NCBI GenBank assembly: GCA_964023275.1
Contig: OZ029925.1
Location: 10,099,719-10,163,718 of the forward strand
DNA length: 64,000 nt
DNA from: Norana najaformis
Lineage: Eukaryota; Annelida; Clitellata; Crassiclitellata; Hormogastridae
Reading direction: 5' to 3'
Below the pieces are notes generated by a model. That model searched no databases, had not been told where the DNA came from, and saw nothing but the letters and a program-made list of their open reading frames with translations. This document shows positions 52,420 to 64,000 of the stretch, in pieces. The first letter of the stretch is position 1. Every line of letters starts with the position of its first letter. The position numbers were made by a program, and so were the translations under genes.

Positions 52420-52492
52420 TAATCATGAACTCAAGATTTCTACAGCGCCCAACAAAAGCTAAGTCATGGGAACCAGCTTATTCACTGGCACA
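52420..52492 (-). repeat. LINE-B tail, reversed fragment
   Basis: AACTCAAGATTTCTACAGCGC, CCAACAAAAGCTAAGTCATGG, ACCAGCTTATTCACTGGC. Confidence 0.75.
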
Positions 52493-52889
52493 AGACTTGT
52501 CATGTTATATGCATGATCCTTGCTACTGAACAATATTTCTGGTTGCAACAATTCCATTGATTCTTGCATAATTTTATTTTCTAATTTATTGTTTACATCG
52601 TGCATTGTATTTATGAACCTCATAGACTTGAATACTCGGTTGTGAGACAAATAGAAAAGGTGGGACAGACTAAATTTCTGTTTAAAATGTAACTACTGTA
52701 ATAATTTCAGCAATGATAAAATAAATTCATATTAATATAGCAGTAAGTAAAAGTAATACTGCACTGAATTGCTGGAGCCTTTAGTCTATTTCAGTACAGC
52801 CTGTGTCGTTAACATCAACTTCAGTCAGACGGCAGCCTGTACTGTGTTGAATCTAATTGCGGGATGCGGCAGTATCAAAGTAAAATGTA

Positions 52890-53140
52890 AATGTACACTT
52901 TTTTGTAGCTACCGTATGACATCGACCCTGCTCATTTTTGAATAGGCACCACGCCATTTAAGGTACCCATTCCACGCACAGTTAGCCATGAAAGATCAAC
53001 AGGGTAGCCTAATCTGGGCCTTGGTACTTCGCAAGGGGTGGTGTGGGGGAGGGTAATGCCAAATGCGGAAAAGGGAAGGGAGGGATCCAAAAGAGGCCAA
53101 TTTATGTGGACATCCTTTACAGATGACCCCATGCGTACCT
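52890..53140 (-). repeat. SINE-A 3' end plus MITE-end sequence, reversed
   Basis: 52895-52990 is reversed SINE-A 3' body (GACCCTGCTCATTTTTGAAT, GCACCACGCCATTTAAGG). 52990-53135 reversed matches the left part of the MITE candidate at 29329 (AACAGGGTAGCCTAATCTGG, GGGTAATGCCAAATGCGG, GACATCCTTTACAGATGACCC). Confidence 0.7.
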
Positions 53141-53284
53141 GCCGGGACTGTAGTTGATACTCACAAATCCCTTCATTAGTAGAATGTTTTGGTGCATGAA
53201 TCCACGTAGAAATGTTGGAGATTTATACAGTATTACGTTTGGTTTGGGTGTAAACCCGTATCACGGCACTTATTATCGTACGAA

Positions 53285-53815
53285 AGATGTGTCAGTACAC
53301 ATCTCATCCCTCACCTACAACACACTTCAATCCTCCCAACCCTCCTATCTTCGTCAGTTATTTACTATCCAACCACTCCGTTCAACCCGCTCCTCATCTG
53401 TCCTAACACTTCTTCGCCCTCCCGTCACCTCATCCTTAAAATTTGGAAATCGCTCCATAGCCATAGCTGCCCCACCCCTTTGGAATAAACTCCCGCCAGA
53501 ATTGCGACAGTTGTCTGGTCAATCATACGAACTCACCAACACTTCACCTCTTTCGGTTTCGCGCAAGTCTTTCACTCAAGACTGAAAACACTTCTTTTCC
53601 AGAAATCTTATCCTGATTCTTATTCCCCTTATCCCTCTTCTCGCTTCAATTTCAAACATCATCCACCGTAGCCGTCCGACTGTCTGAGTGCCTGACTCCT
53701 GGATCTTGACCCTTTTGCCTATCGATTTTGTTTTGACTGAGCGCCTGTGAATAAGCTGGTTCCCGCAACTTAGCTTTCGTTGAGCGCTGTAGAAATCTCG
53801 AGATTACGATTACGA
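53285..53815 (+). mobile_element. LINE-B 3' end, copy with C-terminal ORF
   Basis: Encodes SLTYNTLQSSQPSYLRQLF, RSTRSSSVLTLLRPP, GNRSIAIAAPPLWNKLPPEL and, after a frameshift, the RLKTLLFQKSYPDS block: the C-terminus of a CR1/L2-like LINE ORF2. The 3'UTR ends GTAGAAATCTCGAGATTACG. Confidence 0.88.
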
Positions 53816-53877
53816 AATGATGACAAATTCCACCCCTCAATTTAACTTTCCTTGAGCGCTGTAGCATCTCGAGTTTA

Positions 53878-54370
53878 CGAGTTCACCTACAACACACTTC
53901 AATCCTCCCAACCCTCCTATCTTCGTCAATTATTTAATATCCAACCACTCTGTTCAACCCGCTCCTCATCTGGCGTAACACTTCTTCGCCCTCCCGTCAT
54001 CATCCTTAAAATTTGGAAATCGCTCCATAGCCATAGCTGCCCCACCCCTTTGGAATAAACTCCCGCCAGAATTGCGACGAACTCACCAACACTTCACCTC
54101 TCAGTTTCTGCGCAGGTCTTTCATTCAAGACTGAAAACACTTCTTTTCCAAAAATCTTATCCTGATTCTTCCTCTTCCCTTATCTCTCTTCTCGCTTCAA
54201 TTTCAAACACCATCCGCCGTAGCCGTCCGACTGCCTGACTCCTGGATCTTGACCTGGAACCGAACCCTTTTGCCTATCAATTTCGTTTGACTGAGCGCCT
54301 GTGAATAAGCTGGTTCCCGTGACTGAGCTTTCCTTGGGCGCTGTAGAAATCTCGAGATTACGATTACGAA
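53878..54370 (+). mobile_element. LINE-B 3' end, second adjacent copy
   Basis: Nearly identical to 53290-53815 but with small internal deletions (for example near 54080). Both end with the same tail. The two are only about 60 bases apart in the same orientation; the second ends 142 bases before the TRMT6 start codon. Confidence 0.88.
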
Positions 54371-54511
54371 AGTACCTAAGCATGGCGCTAGTAAAAGTTT
54401 GCCATAGATGCTCCATGCACGCATGGCAATTGTCGTGAATCTTTTGTAAAGCATTAGAGTTTAAAACTTACCTTAAAGTAGATAAAATATTAGATATATT
54501 ATAAACCCAAG

Positions 54512-57500
54512 ATGACAATAAACGAGTTTGATTACGTTCTCCTAAAGAAAGACACGAACATGAAAGTGGTCCAAGTGGTAACTAAGAAGTATGCAAGTTA
54601 GCGATAATAGGGTTACTTATGTTCGGGTAATGTATATTTGGACCAATAATCGTGTGGCCATGTAAGACATTCTTTGGATTTGAATCTCAATTAGGCAGCC
54701 TGTTCGATTTCGAATGAAAATTTGAATCAAATAACACGTTGCCTAATAATAGTCAAAACCAAGCGGGTCGCCATTTGGTGATGTTAATACGACGTTGTGA
54801 GGCGCAATTGGAAATTTTCGCAGTGGTTGGATGGGTGCCTCCGTGGAATACCATGTCATGTGGTACCTACTTAGGACTTCACCCTTTCGGAGTCGTTTAC
54901 TGAGTTCCAGCGCAAGTTTGGAGGCTTAGAGGTGTCCAGCCATTGGATTGCTGTCATCGTGTTTGCAACTTGTCCAAGTGACCCTTAGACTTTGGAAGTG
55001 TGGGTTATCTTTCGCTTTTGGCTGGTAACTTATCAACAACTTGGTGGCCCAGGATAGTGTCAAAACAGTGCTGCATGCTGAAAATATCAAATAAATTAGT
55101 AAGTAAGTAATCTGTAATAATGTATTTTTTACAAAATACTTGTATATACGTGTAGGCTATTATTGGCTTATGCTAGTACCAGACCTGTACTCTGTGACTC
55201 AGTTTAAATTTTGATTTGAAATCAAATCGTGCCGCTGTCACACAGTCAAAATCTTTTGGGAAATCCATTTGAAACTTAGCCTGTTGGGACATTCTTAGCA
55301 GTCTGTAGTGATAGAGGTGCAACATTATTGTGGACTAATATTTTGCCCAGTGTCAAAGTGATTGGACAGAACGCATTTTCCACTAGTGCATGACAAAAGC
55401 CACGAGTGTGCAGTTGTGTGCAAAAGCCAATGTTTTGTCTAATGAGCTGTTTGATCTCTACAACACAACCTTCAACCTTGTGTTCTATAATTCATGTGTT
55501 TCCCTTGCAGAAGCAATAAAATAACTCCTTGGTTTGATCTGGACTGTAGAGTGATGGCATATATATGTGTCTGCACTTTTTTTGGCACCATTTCACTGCC
55601 TCAGAAAGGGGGTTTATGCTAGCCTAACTGATGTTATATTTCTAAAAGAATGATTTCATCTGTATATGAATGATCTCTGAGAAGTTCTTAAAGGCTTTAT
55701 GTAAGAATAAAGACACACACACGCACACACGTACGTATGCATTAATGCCATTTAAGTTTTAGTTGAAAGGACTTTGATTTTTCGTTGTAGACCTGTGAAT
55801 ATGTGTAAAATGAAGTTTGTCTTGGATGGTATTCTGGGCCATGGCTATGGTAGTTCATTCAAACTTCAGAATGGGCAGCTCGAAAAGATCGACTTCAGAG
55901 ATCTTCTGGATGAGAACAACCCAACAGATAAAGGTTTGAAATGAAGAATTTCTTAAACCAAACACTAATTTCATTGCATCATTACCAGCAGATAAATTAT
56001 CAACTTCTCAGTAGTTTGTCTGCCATTGCTCATGCCATAGTTCATCCTCTTCTATATATACCATATCTCAACTGTCGCAGTCAACTGTTTGTTACACTAC
56101 ATTGCATTAAATACATCTGTTGTCTGTAATACTTTGTTTGCTTGATTGGGCTCATCAGAATGATAGCTTTAGAACAAATTAGGATCGTTTTGTAGAGTTT
56201 CAAGGTTTCACTAAATGGTCTTAACTGTTCATCAGATGAAGAATTGGAGACTAATGAAGCACGAGATAATCGCAGCTTGGAAGACAAACGAGAAAACCAG
56301 CGATTGTCAAAGGAGGAGATACATACTCTTCGCCAGCAGGGTGTTACAGGAGAGGTAAAGCTGTTAAAAGGTCAACATAGAAGGCCCTGCATAAATGTTT
56401 GTTGGTTATATTATTCTGCATTGTCAGAGTAATAGAAGAACTGGTTTTAAGGCAGCTGCTATTATGTCTGCTTCAAACATTAGTGTGATAGCATGCTGGA
56501 TTGTTAACTCAAAGGTGTGGGGTTGAAAACTCTGCAAATACAGATGAATTCAAAATCTATGTTCCATGGGTGCCTTCTGGACTAGTTATAATGTTGCTGC
56601 AAGCGTTAGAGAATGAGAGAAAAGAAGGCATCTGCTGTCATATGCCAAGGGTAAAAACCTGAAATTGCCAGCATTCCATACCCACATAATATGTCACAGG
56701 GTTGGCTTAAGCATTGATCTTGCAAGGTAGCAGGTATGCTGCATTAAAAGGTTTAAGATATGGCTGGGCAGATTTAGTGGACCTTACTTGAAGGCTTTGA
56801 TTGAAGCATCTTTTGATCATCTAGCTCAGCTGCCTAGAAATCTATAAACTGCTCTGCTGGAATGATTGACAGTGAATCAGTCACTTGTTTAATCCCTTGT
56901 CTGCGCTAGTTTTTCATAGTGGAGTAACAATCGGCAGAGCATCTTTCCACTTAGGGTAGAGGTGAGGGAAAGATTTTCTCTGCTTTACTGAAAGATTTGC
57001 TCCACTCTGAAGCACCTATGGTTGGTTTTCAGGGTATCATAGAACATCTTGTGGAAAACAGTTCCACTTTCCAACTGAAGACTGAATTTTCTCAGCAGAA
57101 ATACCTCAAGAAGAAAAAGAAAAAGTAGGCTTTTAATAAAGTAATAAAAATCCATTTATATTCGCTTGCTATGACTTGCTTTGTAAGCATCTTTGAGTTC
57201 TCTACTTTTAGCTGTCAAACTGTTTCTCAGTTTGATGAGTGTTAGCAGTTGCTACTGACTTCCTGTACCAAGAAGGTGTCTCATGAAAAGCAACCTAATT
57301 GGATATATACTTTAGAATGTAGTGAAGAGTTTGGCATCAGAGAAAATCTGCTACTTCTAGGGGTTTGGCTTGGAGGCAAACTGTACAGGAGGATTATAAT
57401 CGGTTTACTAAGCAGAAAAAATATGTCATTTTTAGTACCTGTAAATCCGCTCTTCAATGAAGTATTGTAGAATTTAAGTATGGTTGGTCATTAGTATTTA

Positions 57501-60500
57501 GTTTTCAGAGGTCTGAGCATATTTCACTGTGAATGCTTTTAAAATTGTGCTGTGTGTCTGGTTAAATTGGATTGGAAAGAAATGCATTGATTTATTTGAA
57601 TATGGGTATTTTTTAGGCATATCCCAATCTTTACTGTTCTACGACCCAACACTCGTACACTGATCGAAATGTACTACAGCCATGGTCCAACCAAGATATG
57701 GTGAGTTTCTTAGACTTCTGCATGTAGAGCATTCTGCTGTATGCAATACAGAATCCCATCCTCACATAGCACCTTTGATTTCTCATGCTGTTCAGAGGAC
57801 AGTATCTACTTCTGTAGTTTCTGCATTGTATTTCCTTTACATGTCCAATATCATATTTCAGCTGAAGATAATTATGATACCATCGGACTATCTTCTTTGT
57901 GAATTGCTTGGCACGACAGTGAATTTCTGATTGCACATATTGCACTTTGGTTTGATTAAGGTTGGACTGTTGAATTTGGGATGTGAACATGTCATTTCTT
58001 AGATTGATGATTTATCTTTCAGCAATCTGAGGATGGACTCATTAGCACAAATCTTGACACAGGCTAACATCAGATCTTCCACGAAGACAATGGTCGTTGA
58101 GTCTTGCAGTGGACTTGTAATAGGTGCTATTCTTGAGCGCATTGCAGGTAAATTGCTCTGAAGTGACACTTAACTGCAAAGCAAAACTTAAGTTTTCTTT
58201 ATGCTCAGTGACTGGCACTCAAGGGGCAGATGGTGGAAGAAATGGTATCCTGATATACGTATCTCAGGCCACCAAGATTGGGCAGGATGAGCATTCCTCA
58301 GTAGTTGGCCACCTGGTGGTAGAATCTCTCCATGATTGACTGTCAGTGCTGCTGCAAAAACTCCGCCTTGCCAGTGCATCACTGAATTCGAAATTTCCTG
58401 TGGACACCACATGGCACATGTAAGCAGGCTTGACTGTCCAAATAGGAACCATTCTACATGCTACAGGTCGATCAATTCAAAATCGTGATGAAGCTGAGGT
58501 ATGTCCAAATACTGTCCAAAATGCTTGGAATCCAAAGAAGACTTAAGAAATAACTCTGGAATGTAGAGTTGGACACGGTAGACGTCCGGACAGTTGAGTA
58601 TTGTCAAGGAAATTTAGCATGCAACAAACAACTCATGATGAACAAGATAAGTCAACGACTGCCATATTGGTGTATGACACTATTTTGATAAGGTCTTTAT
58701 ATGTTGGTAGTTGGCTTGCTTATTAATAGGATGTAACATAATTTAATATGAGGTTTTGACCAAATTTGAGAAATAAAACATACCAGTTATCTTTCCTAAA
58801 GTGAGATTATCCAATTGTGTTTGATTTGCAGGCGAAGGTGCTGTAGTCCACCTGTACACAGGTAGTGCACCAACTAGGTAAGGTTCCAAACTGAAAACTT
58901 GCATGAGTTTTATGCAGTTTAGTTTTTTTTATATGTTTAATATGGCAGGCACTGCAAATAGTTGATCCAGGTAGATGTTTCTGTTATCTTACTTAGGTTG
59001 AACTAATAGAAACATCTGTTATTTTTGTATGTACAAGTGATTTGTGTGAATACCTGAAGGATTAGCCAGTGAACATAAATGACTTTTATTGAAGTGTTGT
59101 AGTATTCTCAAAAGTGTGCTGTAACACTATTTTGGAAGCACTTTATGCAGTATGCTACATCTTTCTTTACATTACACTTTACATTACTACATTTGTTATG
59201 TTTGCAAGGCCTGCTCTGACAGAAGGATATCATTTCTCCAGTCAGTGCCTACAGAGCCTCTACAGCTTTCCACTTGACCAAGTCAGTACACTGAAGCGAC
59301 CTTTGAACTCAAAACTACCACCCGGTGATGAGTTAAATAACAGCGAAGCAGATGTACCAGCAGACAACCTGCCAACAGAGGTGCAAATCTTTTTTCATTT
59401 AACAGTAGCAGTAGATTACATTTAGACTGTTTAGTGAAAGCTTACCTCTTAATTTGCCTGCTTATCTTATTTATTACCCGTAAGAGAGGATCATTCAGTT
59501 GCTCGAGGGTTATTTCAATAATTTATTGAGCTACTCATGATCTGTTGAGTTGATCATTATCTCCCATCACTTGCTTTGTGATTTGTATTCATGACATTTG
59601 CCTGTTGAGTTGGCTTATGCTTCACAGTCTGTTGTAAATTTGTTACAGCAGATTGAAAAGTTGTCAGCTGACTCAAGCTGTAGCATGACAGCAGCAGCAG
59701 AGGAGCGGCCAAGTAGTTCTAGTGACATTTCATCTGTAGGGAAACCAACTCAGTCCGCCTTGGGATGTGATGTGGCTCAACCAGTGTCAGTTGAAGTGGA
59801 ACACCCTGTTGAACCAGATAGTTTTTGTGTGGCTGAGGGAGAGGCAAAGGTCGAATTACAAGAAACTGCCAAGAGTTGTCTTCCATCCAAGGAATCAGGT
59901 TCAGCACAAAAGGAGGATAAAGGAAACTGGAGGAAGCGAAAATTTCAAGATGTAAGTACTGGTACATACTCAGATGACTGCAGGGACAGTTAATATAAAA
60001 AAGATTTTGTACAACTCACACCAGCTTAATTCCCTTTAACCCTAAATAGAAAACAGCAAAATTGCATAAGCTGTGGAATATTTAACACTATTCAGAATAC
60101 ATTATTCTTTATAGCATTACTGAATTCAAGAATGGAATTCATTCTTAATGGTTTATGTCCATTCTGCAGTCTGTTCTATTGAAAAATTCACAACGCATCT
60201 ATTTCTCTTAATGTATATTCTCTTTTTTCGTACTTAAACTTTAATACAACTTGAGTGTGAAAATCATGCTGCAGTCTGTTCTGATTCTGCTCTGTTGGAT
60301 TTGCTTTGTGCTGGGATTTTGCCATTGCAACCTGTTTGGCAGCAGTTTCATCTCTTCTTGAGTTTTTAACTGTGTACATATCCATATGTATCAGGAGTTA
60401 CTTGAAAACGGAACTAAAGCATTGCATGTATAGAGTAGAAGAAATGTAATAAAAGGAATTTATAGATTGAAAATTTTACTGTTCTGTCATGTAATTAATG

Positions 60501-62673
60501 AATTCCTATTAGCAGCAGACAAAAACATATTCACTTTGACTATTTTATAAAAGTAAAGTGTTTATTGCACACACCGGCCATCACACATACTGTCCAACGT
60601 ATGTATGTGCTGGCTGGGACTATGTAATACATATTCTGGTATGCTTAGTACTGGTAAACTCTTCATCATAATATGAATCCTGAAATAATGTGTATGCAAT
60701 CCTAAATTGGATTTATGTATAGGACATCATTATGATGCAGTACTTCAGTGTACTTAGTTGAAGTGGTGATATATAAGTGCTACATTAGAACTGTTTAATA
60801 CAGACTGAAGACAGAGAAAAACGAAAAGTTGAAAGACTGGCTCATCTCCAGCAGGCAAAGTCGCTTATAGAGAAAGCCGACATGGATGGGTAAGTTTCAC
60901 AGCATTTTATCTGCTGTTCTGTTAGTGTTTTCTCCTTTTAATAAGTAATTGAGAAACATACCTCAGATTAATTTTAAAACACATCTCAGACACAGTTTAC
61001 TGTCCATCTAAGAAATTGTTGAAAATAAAATCAAAGCTAAATTTATTTTTAAAACTTCAAGAAATTATGTATTTGAATGATTTTCCAGACTCGTAGTTGC
61101 AGCCAAACTTCACCCAACACCAATCGTCATGAGTCTTATTGATTTTGTTCGTCCAAGTCGGCCGATTGTCGTCTTCTCACCATACAAAGAGGTACAACTA
61201 CTTAGTAATAAATTATTTGCCTTGAATGTTCTGATGTTCTGCAATTTTGTTCAGGGTGAGTTATCTTCTCATGGGATGTGCCTGCGTTATACAATAAGAC
61301 TAAATAAACAAATGAAAAGTCCTGAAGTCAACTGAAATTTGTTATGATCTGTAGTGCCATTAGAATTCAAAGGACTACATTAGTAATTTTATTCTATTCT
61401 GTGAATTTTTAAACCAGTCATGATTAATATTTTAAAGCTGGCTTCACTACTGCTTTTGTTTTTTTGTAGCCATTGATCGATTGTTTTGTTAAACTACGGG
61501 AGAAAAATAGTGCTGTAATGATCAGACTTACAGAGACATGGTTTCGTGATTACCAGGTTAGTTTTTGCATACAATGCCAAAGTTAGTGTTTTTAATCTAG
61601 ACTTAAAAACTTCAAACTTGTGCTTAAATTTAATGTACATTAGCAGCGTAGATTTGTTCTTCAAGTGAAACCAAATCAGTTGCTCTGTAGTGATATGCTT
61701 TGCTTGTAAATAAAATAAAACATTCTAATTGCTCGTGTCTTCTAGCACATAGACTAAAAACAATAATGAAATGAAATTGCTCTGAGCTGCTCAAATTTAC
61801 CATATTTCCCAGACCATAAGTCAGACCACTATTCTAGAAAAGCAGCAAAATTATTTAAGTTGCTAAGTTTTGCTTCTAAAATTCATAGAAATTGCTTTAA
61901 TTTGCTTTATCAGATTTGCTCCAAAAGTGAATTCAGATCGCTTGCTCTTAATTCCCGATCTCTGCTAAATGGAAACGGAATCACTGCTCTAAATTGCTTA
62001 AGTTCATCTCTAAGTGCATAAAAAATCATTTATTTTAACTTGATCAGACCTATTCCTAAAATGCACAAAATTCTCTTGCCTTAAGTGGTTTGCATGTGTT
62101 GCTGAAATAGACAACAATCAGATGTTCTAAGCTGCTAGTAACTGATGATTTTTCCTGAAACCCAGTGAGTTTACAGGACTGCTCCAAACCCACAGGAGAG
62201 TGTTCTTTTGCAACATTTCCCATTCATGTTCCTGTGGTTATTCTCTTCATGACCAAAACATTTTGCATTTTTATTCTCTCTTAGCCACCATCTTCCTGTC
62301 AGCTCCTTTGCACTCTAGTGTTTAGGTCCAAACTTCAAATCCTGGTGTCGCCACAGCTGATAAATGCGGTTGCTTTGTGGTCATTTGAATTTAGAGCACT
62401 TGTATAAATAGAACATATGGACATTGCATTACCGTAGGTTTTGTTTCTGTCATTAATTTGTAGTTCTCTTGGTTTTCCTGCTTCTTGCTTATTCATAGCT
62501 ATTTTTGAGACGTGTAAAAATTAGGTGTTTTTGCGACATATTTCAGGCATGATTCACGTGTTCTTAAACGTCATCTCATTTTGTAGGTTTTGACTGATCG
62601 AACACATCCAAGCATAAATATGAGTGGATCAGGTGGTTACCTCCTGACAGCTACAACAGTCGCACAAGACTAA
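54512..62673 (+). CDS. TRMT6: TRMT6, non-catalytic subunit of tRNA m1A58 methyltransferase, 13 exons
   Basis: Partner of TRMT61A; binds tRNA and supports N1-methylation of adenosine 58 (yeast Gcd10/Trm6). Exons: 54512-54588, 55791-55933, 56236-56354, 57033-57124, 57617-57700, 58023-58147, 58832-58877, 59209-59380, 59649-59951, 60804-60889, 61089-61191, 61470-61556, 62587-62673. Phases agree: 1524 nt, 507 residues plus TAA (human 497). Conserved blocks: the N-terminal barrel (DGILGHGYGSSFKL), STFQLKTEFSQQKYLKKKKKK, FTVLRPNTR, MDSLAQILTQANIR, ESCSGLVIGAILERI, the C-terminal fold (KLHPTPIVMSLIDFVRPSRP, LRLTETWFRDYQ-like block) and MSGSGGYLL near the end. Exon 9 (101 codons) is an acidic, Ser/Glu-rich linker, as in other TRM6. 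Start: first ATG before the conserved FDYVLLKKD block. Confidence 0.96.
54589..55790. other. First TRMT6 intron
   Basis: 1.2 kb. A short (AC)n run at about 55712-55732; otherwise no repeat or gene recognised. Confidence 0.6.
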
Positions 62674-64000
62674 TAATAAGCTCAACATCCTGATGAGCAC
62701 GCCAGTGTGGTGCAACTCCAGTCACTAAACAGACAGGCAGGCTGCATCTGGCTGGTGCATAATTGAAATGAAAACAGTTCCATCTATAACTCATTGACTT
62801 TTTCATGACTTTTCAGTGCTTGAGCAGATAAATGACAGATAAATGATATTTCAAAATATTGTCTGCTTTATAAGACATAAATTACAAGATAAACATGCAT
62901 TAGGAATGGCAAAATTCCAAAAATATTTTACATATACATATTTGTTTATCATACTGCTGTGCTAAAATGCAAAGGCAAAATCCAGTCGACCAAATCCGAA
63001 AGCACAAGTACAAAAGATAGTTCAAATGCCAGTGTTGCTAAGAGTGGAAGCTGGTTTGGTAATAGTGTTATTTAGAGACTTGCAAACCAACAAGTATGTG
63101 CTGATATTGGATCAAGGTGGTGCAGCACAGTGTTAATTTGCTCAAAGCATGGACACATTTCAGCCTCTGACTATTCAGGTTGGGCTTCCCCTAACTAGGA
63201 TAGAGGGGTCCATGGCCCGGCTGGTTTCTCCAATCCTCCTTTGCACTCCTAAGGAAGTGGGCTATTATGAGCCTTCCTTGGAGAGAACAGGTACTGCCAT
63301 TTGGAAAAGCAGAACAGTTCTATGTCAGAAGCGAGGTAGGCGTGGTGCTTTGGGTGTAGAACTTGTCTTGAGGCTACATTTTTGGGTCTATTCAGAAACC
63401 AGAAGAATCTATATTCCGAAGAGCAGTTCAAATAAAACGTTCAGAAGAGTTAAGATGAGCTTGAGCAAATAAGAACTCTGGTTCAAAAATGAATTTGGGT
63501 CCGACGTCGGCAAGTAGGCAACGTAGAGCACAATCATACTAACTGCCTTTACTGCCACTTTCTCACTCCACACAATCAGCTGCAATAATCACCACACAAT
63601 AATTATTGCCAATTTTCAAATATTTCTCGGATTTATGACAATAATCGGAATGTTACTTATATAAAATATAAATACATCTAAGCTACACACTTGTCTGAAG
63701 TCTTCTCTGACTCGTTTTCAGATGAGTTCTGTTCTTTTGGAATAAGAAGAGCCCAGTAAAACAGCTGAGTCTATGTTTTTTACAAGTATCATCTGAAACT
63801 TTAGCTCCTCTAAAATTGATCACAAATGTACCAGGAGACAGTTAACAGGCATACTGTAAAATATTGGATCTATGTCTAAGAATAGCGACTATGCTACAAG
63901 GCACAACGTTGTCTATGCATTTGGTTTATCCCCTGTACTTCTGCATACAGTGCTGAGCAAATTCTGATGTGTAAAATAAAGAAGTCCCACAAGAAAAAAG
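62674..64000 (+). other. TRMT6 3'UTR and downstream sequence
   Basis: No further gene was recognised. AATAAA hexamers occur at 63431-63436 and 63975-63980 and could serve as polyadenylation signals. A 107-codon ORF at 63149-63472 overlaps the first of these and has no recognisable domain. Confidence 0.4.

Noticed and set aside
63149-63472. 107-codon frame downstream of TRMT6
   Set aside because: No recognisable domain and it overlaps a possible polyadenylation signal; could be chance.

Overview
The window is nuclear DNA from a multicellular animal. Its genes are split into many short exons with GT-AG introns of about 0.1-5 kb. The proteins (an ADAMTS protease with five thrombospondin repeats and a PLAC domain, PREB/SEC12, FAXDC2, TRMT6) are animal types. 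The DNA is full of microsatellites, non-LTR retrotransposon ends, tRNA-derived SINEs and MITE-like elements. Intron size and repeat types suggest a non-vertebrate, probably marine, metazoan; the species cannot be named from sequence alone. A 10-base N run at 48896-48905 marks an assembly gap.

Five genes were rebuilt exon by exon, with reading phase checked across every junction. (1) 2170-28124, plus strand: an ADAMTS6/ADAMTS10-type secreted metalloprotease, 22 exons, 972 residues visible; the first exons (signal peptide, early propeptide) lie left of the window or were not found. (2) 30771-38110, minus: PREB/SEC12, the ER-anchored exchange factor for SAR1, 9 exons, 409 residues, complete. (3) 43190-47359, minus: FAXDC2, a membrane sterol/fatty-acid hydroxylase family protein, 6 exons, 379 residues, complete. 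(4) 49047-52062, plus: a HARBI1-like protein derived from a Harbinger transposase, 4 exons, 388 residues, intact frame but all three catalytic acidic positions replaced. (5) 54512-62673, plus: TRMT6, the non-catalytic subunit of the tRNA m1A58 methyltransferase, 13 exons, 507 residues, complete.

Genes 1 and 2 converge tail to tail with 2.6 kb between stop codons. Genes 2 and 3 are tandem on the minus strand, separated by a 5 kb cluster of retroelement fragments (38.3-41.9 kb). Genes 3 and 4 are divergent, with 1.7 kb holding the gap. Genes 4 and 5 are tandem, separated by LINE ends that stop 142 bases before the TRMT6 start codon. No pathway links the genes; they look like ordinary neighbours.

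Repeats fall into recognisable families. LINE-A and LINE-B are CR1/L2-like elements known here only from their 3' ends. SINE-A and SINE-B have tRNA-like heads. SINE-B seems to share its 3' tail with LINE-A. There is also a 3' repeat with a (TTAC)n tail, two or three MITE candidates, a 27-base and a 19-base tandem array, and many di-, tri- and tetranucleotide tracts. No CRISPR array, rRNA, true tRNA gene, bacterial operon or new defence-type system was seen. The points most worth following are the catalytically dead but intact HARBI1-like gene, the LINE/SINE tail sharing, and a 33-bp near-perfect hairpin at 42601-42701.
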